64,000 nucleotides of DNA from Adhaeribacter aerolatus (GTDB lineage: Bacteria > Bacteroidota > Bacteroidia > Cytophagales > Hymenobacteraceae). The position numbers and the translations under genes are program-made. The notes under the pieces were generated by a model. That model searched no databases, was not told the DNA's origin, and worked only from the letters and a program-made list of their open reading frames with translations. Below, one piece after another: positions 62,220 to 64,000 of the stretch; the first letter of the stretch is position 1; the number at the start of each line of letters is the position of its first letter. The DNA is taken from positions 39,761-103,760 of the forward strand of contig NZ_BJYS01000029.1 of the NCBI RefSeq assembly GCF_007991635.1, read 5' to 3'.

Positions 62220-63566
62220 TTATTCCGGTTTAGGGGAGGCCGCAACAACTGCGGGTTTCTGCTCTGTTTTGCTTAATACCCATTCGCCCACCTGTAAGCC
62301 CTGTTTGCGACCGTTGTCAATGGCATCCATAAAGTGAATGCCGCCATAGAACCGGGATATACCCGCCTCAATCGCTGCTTCCTGGAAAGAATTAAATTTC
62401 CGGGCCGGCAAACCAAACCGCTCTTCTACGGTATCGGTGTATTTAAAATCTTCGCCCAAATAATGCGTTAAAATTACGGCCGCTGCTGCCGAAATAGTAG
62501 AATGCCCACTTAAGTACTCCGGAAATGGTGGCGTTTGCAGCAAGGGCTTCCAGTTAGGGTCGATGTAACGGCGAATAGCCGTTTCCGGCCGGATACGATT
62601 ACTCCGGAATTTTTCGTCCCAGCAGGCAAGAAATCCATCCATCAGCGAAACCGCCACCAGGGTATTTATTTTCATGGCTTTAGCAAAATCTACTTTAGCT
62701 TGCGCACAGGCAATGCCGGTAATACCCAGCCAATGGGCGCCGGGCGATATTTTTTTCATCCCTACCATCAGGTGGCCGTTGTCCTGCAAGGCAAAAGGGT
62801 TACAATCCCAGAAAGCCGCAATTTCCTGGTGATCTTTGGGTAAGTTTTTTCCTTCCTGGTAAACAGCGTTTGTAAGCTGATAAAAAGCTGAATTTTTATC
62901 TTTGGAAAAAGCTACCGGCGGAATTGGCTTAAACTGCGCGCAGGTATCGAGAGTAAAAGAACGAACCGTATTAAAGTAAGGCTCTACCGGGGCAAAAAAT
63001 CCAGGCGGTGTCGGGTACCAGCCACCTTCCTGGTTGTTTGGCGAATAGCGCGGATAGTTGCTGATGCGGTTGTATTTATCGGCCTTGGCGTAAGCCAGAA
63101 TTTGTTTGCTGATGTCCTGGGCGTAAGTCAGGGAATTTGTAATGACTTCTTCGGATAAGCCTTCTTGCCGGCAGGAATCCAGAAACTGTTGCTGGTATTT
63201 TTGAAGCAGGGTGCCCGAGGGCTGCATTTTCTTGGCGGTTTCCAGCATGGCCAGGATGGCACTTAATTGGTAATTATAGCCGCTAATACCGGCGGGCTTC
63301 GCTATCTGCGGATATTTGTTTAACAAACCATGCATACTGCGGTACGCACTATCGTTTTGTGATACTACCTCGTAACCAGCCAGACAAGCGTAAGAAAAGA
63401 AACGGGCAGCTAAAGGCGGATTCGTAACATCATTCACCATCAGGTCGGTCATTTCCGAAATAATGTTATTGATGTGGCGGCTGTTAAACCTGATTTGTTC
63501 TTCCGGACTCTTGCTTTTGCAGGCAAGAACCATTAACAGAAATAATAATGGTAATAGCTTTCTCAT
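62220..63566 (-). CDS. Vanadium-dependent haloperoxidase (PAP2 family), lipoprotein
   Basis: 448 residues with a lipobox (LLMVLACKSK, Cys16). Vanadate-binding residues of VCPO/PAP2 enzymes: DEKFRSNRIRPETA (Lys319, Arg326), EYLSGHSTISAAA (Ser353, His355) and ISRFYGGIHFMDAIDNG (Arg405, His411). Oxidises halides with peroxide, or has been recruited as an acid phosphatase; the vanadate-binding set is complete. It begins 4 nt after the VCBS-repeat gene ends, so the two are probably translated from one message. Confidence 0.9.
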   Translation of the reverse strand: MRKLLPLLFLLMVLACKSKSPEEQIRFNSRHINNIISEMTDLMVNDVTNPPLAARFFSYACLAGYEVVSQNDSAYRSMHGLLNKYPQIAKPAGISGYNYQLSAILAMLETAKKMQPSGTLLQKYQQQFLDSCRQEGLSEEVITNSLTYAQDISKQILAYAKADKYNRISNYPRYSPNNQEGGWYPTPPGFFAPVEPYFNTVRSFTLDTCAQFKPIPPVAFSKDKNSAFYQLTNAVYQEGKNLPKDHQEIAAFWDCNPFALQDNGHLMVGMKKISPGAHWLGITGIACAQAKVDFAKAMKINTLVAVSLMDGFLACWDEKFRSNRIRPETAIRRYIDPNWKPLLQTPPFPEYLSGHSTISAAAAVILTHYLGEDFKYTDTVEERFGLPARKFNSFQEAAIEAGISRFYGGIHFMDAIDNGRKQGLQVGEWVLSKTEQKPAVVAASPKPE

Positions 63567-63570
63567 AATA

Positions 63571-64000
63571 TTATTTACTTACCCGATAAGCTTTAATCGG
63601 CTGCTGGTTAATGCCAAACAGCAAAGTGTTCTTGATATTTAGTATACTGCGCACATCTCCTTTGATAGCCAGTCCGGACTGCGCCTGCGGTACGTAAGTA
63701 AACCCTCCCGCTCCATTGCCCTGCAACAAAGTACCATAGTTAGCATCGTACTTGCCAAACCGCAACCGGGCCTGGTTCAGGTTGCCGGCCAGCAGTACAT
63801 CCGGTTTGCCGTCCTGGTTGTAGTCTAACGTGGTAATGGCAAACACCGGGGAGAACTGCGCCTCCAAGGGCAAAGTTCTGGCTTTGAATTTACCATCCGC
63901 ACTTCCTTCAAAATAGCTGGTTTGCAGGTTATTCGCCGACCAGTGCCCCGCTCCTTGCAGTTCGGCGGCGGTGAAGATGTCTTTCAAGGTCGCATCCGCA
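63571..64000 (-). CDS. C-terminal part of an FG-GAP/VCBS-repeat protein (cut by window edge)
   Basis: The frame is open to the right end (…ADATLKDIFTAAELQGAGHW). FG-GAP/VCBS repeat pattern: ITTLDYNQDGKPDVLLAGN and LLQGNGAGGFTYVPQAQSG, with the D-x-N-x-D-G-x-x-D calcium loop, seven-bladed beta-propeller style. Such proteins (CRTAC1/ASPIC-like) often precede haloperoxidase-like genes in Bacteroidota. The start is outside the window. It feeds directly into the haloperoxidase gene 4 nt away. Confidence 0.85.
   Translation of the reverse strand, partial: ADATLKDIFTAAELQGAGHWSANNLQTSYFEGSADGKFKARTLPLEAQFSPVFAITTLDYNQDGKPDVLLAGNLNQARLRFGKYDANYGTLLQGNGAGGFTYVPQAQSGLAIKGDVRSILNIKNTLLFGINQQPIKAYRVSK

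Noticed and set aside
1..64000. CRISPR arrays, tRNA, rRNA, complete insertion sequences and prophage
   Set aside because: Scanned by eye for repeat-spacer arrays, transposases, integrases and capsid or tail genes; none seen. A tRNA could still be missed without a covariance search.

Overview
The window reads as chromosome of a pigmented, gliding-type Bacteroidota, most likely order Cytophagales (Hymenobacteraceae or a relative such as Adhaeribacter). Evidence seen here: two secreted proteins ending in type IX secretion (T9SS) sorting domains, Bacteroidota-type promoters (TTTG or TTG, 18-20 nt, TAnnTTTG), a Bacteroidota lipoprotein N-acyltransferase (Lnb_N/DUF4105 plus membrane domain), a CruF/CrtD-type carotenoid pair, and generally weak Shine-Dalgarno sites. 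No rRNA, tRNA, CRISPR array, prophage or complete insertion sequence was recognised. The genus is inference.

Layout. (1) 1-3.2 kb is an accessory patch: two AT-rich minus-strand genes (a DUF4062 protein and a protein with a prohead-protease-like N-terminus) separated by GC-rich attC-like blocks, then a 153-bp element with 25-bp inverted ends and a lone Imm-5-like protein. (2) 3.4-10.4 kb: radA, a TlpA-like thioredoxin protein, a damaged strip with a frameshifted gene and a truncated VapBC-like pair lying between two near-identical terminators, then a radical SAM/DUF2007/MscS run. (3) 10.4-18.3 kb: minus-strand run rsmI-lnb-suhB-small Cys-rich membrane protein, phhB, a GH39-like glycosidase, then an SDR and two disordered proteins. 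(4) 18.3-27 kb: a 1567-residue TIG-repeat T9SS surface protein followed by a gene-poor AT-rich stretch holding two unknown small proteins. (5) 27-42 kb: housekeeping genes (glyA-tatC, rpiB, rbfA, an FtsX/LolC permease, a SNF2 helicase), then crtD-like/cruF. (6) 41.3-55.4 kb: two tandem GAF proteins and a Wzx/Wzy-type exopolysaccharide locus on the minus strand. (7) 55.6-64 kb: DUF4184 protein, a T9SS GH9 glucanase, a Dam methylase convergent with a PD-(D/E)XK-like protein, and a vanadium haloperoxidase downstream of a VCBS-repeat protein cut by the window edge.

How the genes fit together. The 42.9-55.4 kb run supplies export pore (OPX), autokinase-type co-polymerase, polymerase, flippase, two GT4 transferases, a WecG/TagA transferase, a DUF1919 protein, an acyltransferase and an initiating sugar-phosphate transferase, so it can plausibly build and export one polysaccharide. 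The best candidates for something undescribed are the DUF4062/prohead-protease-like pair (0.1-2.4 kb), the Dam/PD-(D/E)XK pair (60.4-62.0 kb), the recent gene conversion between the GAF paralogues, and the repeat-encoded tyrosine tail of the autokinase.
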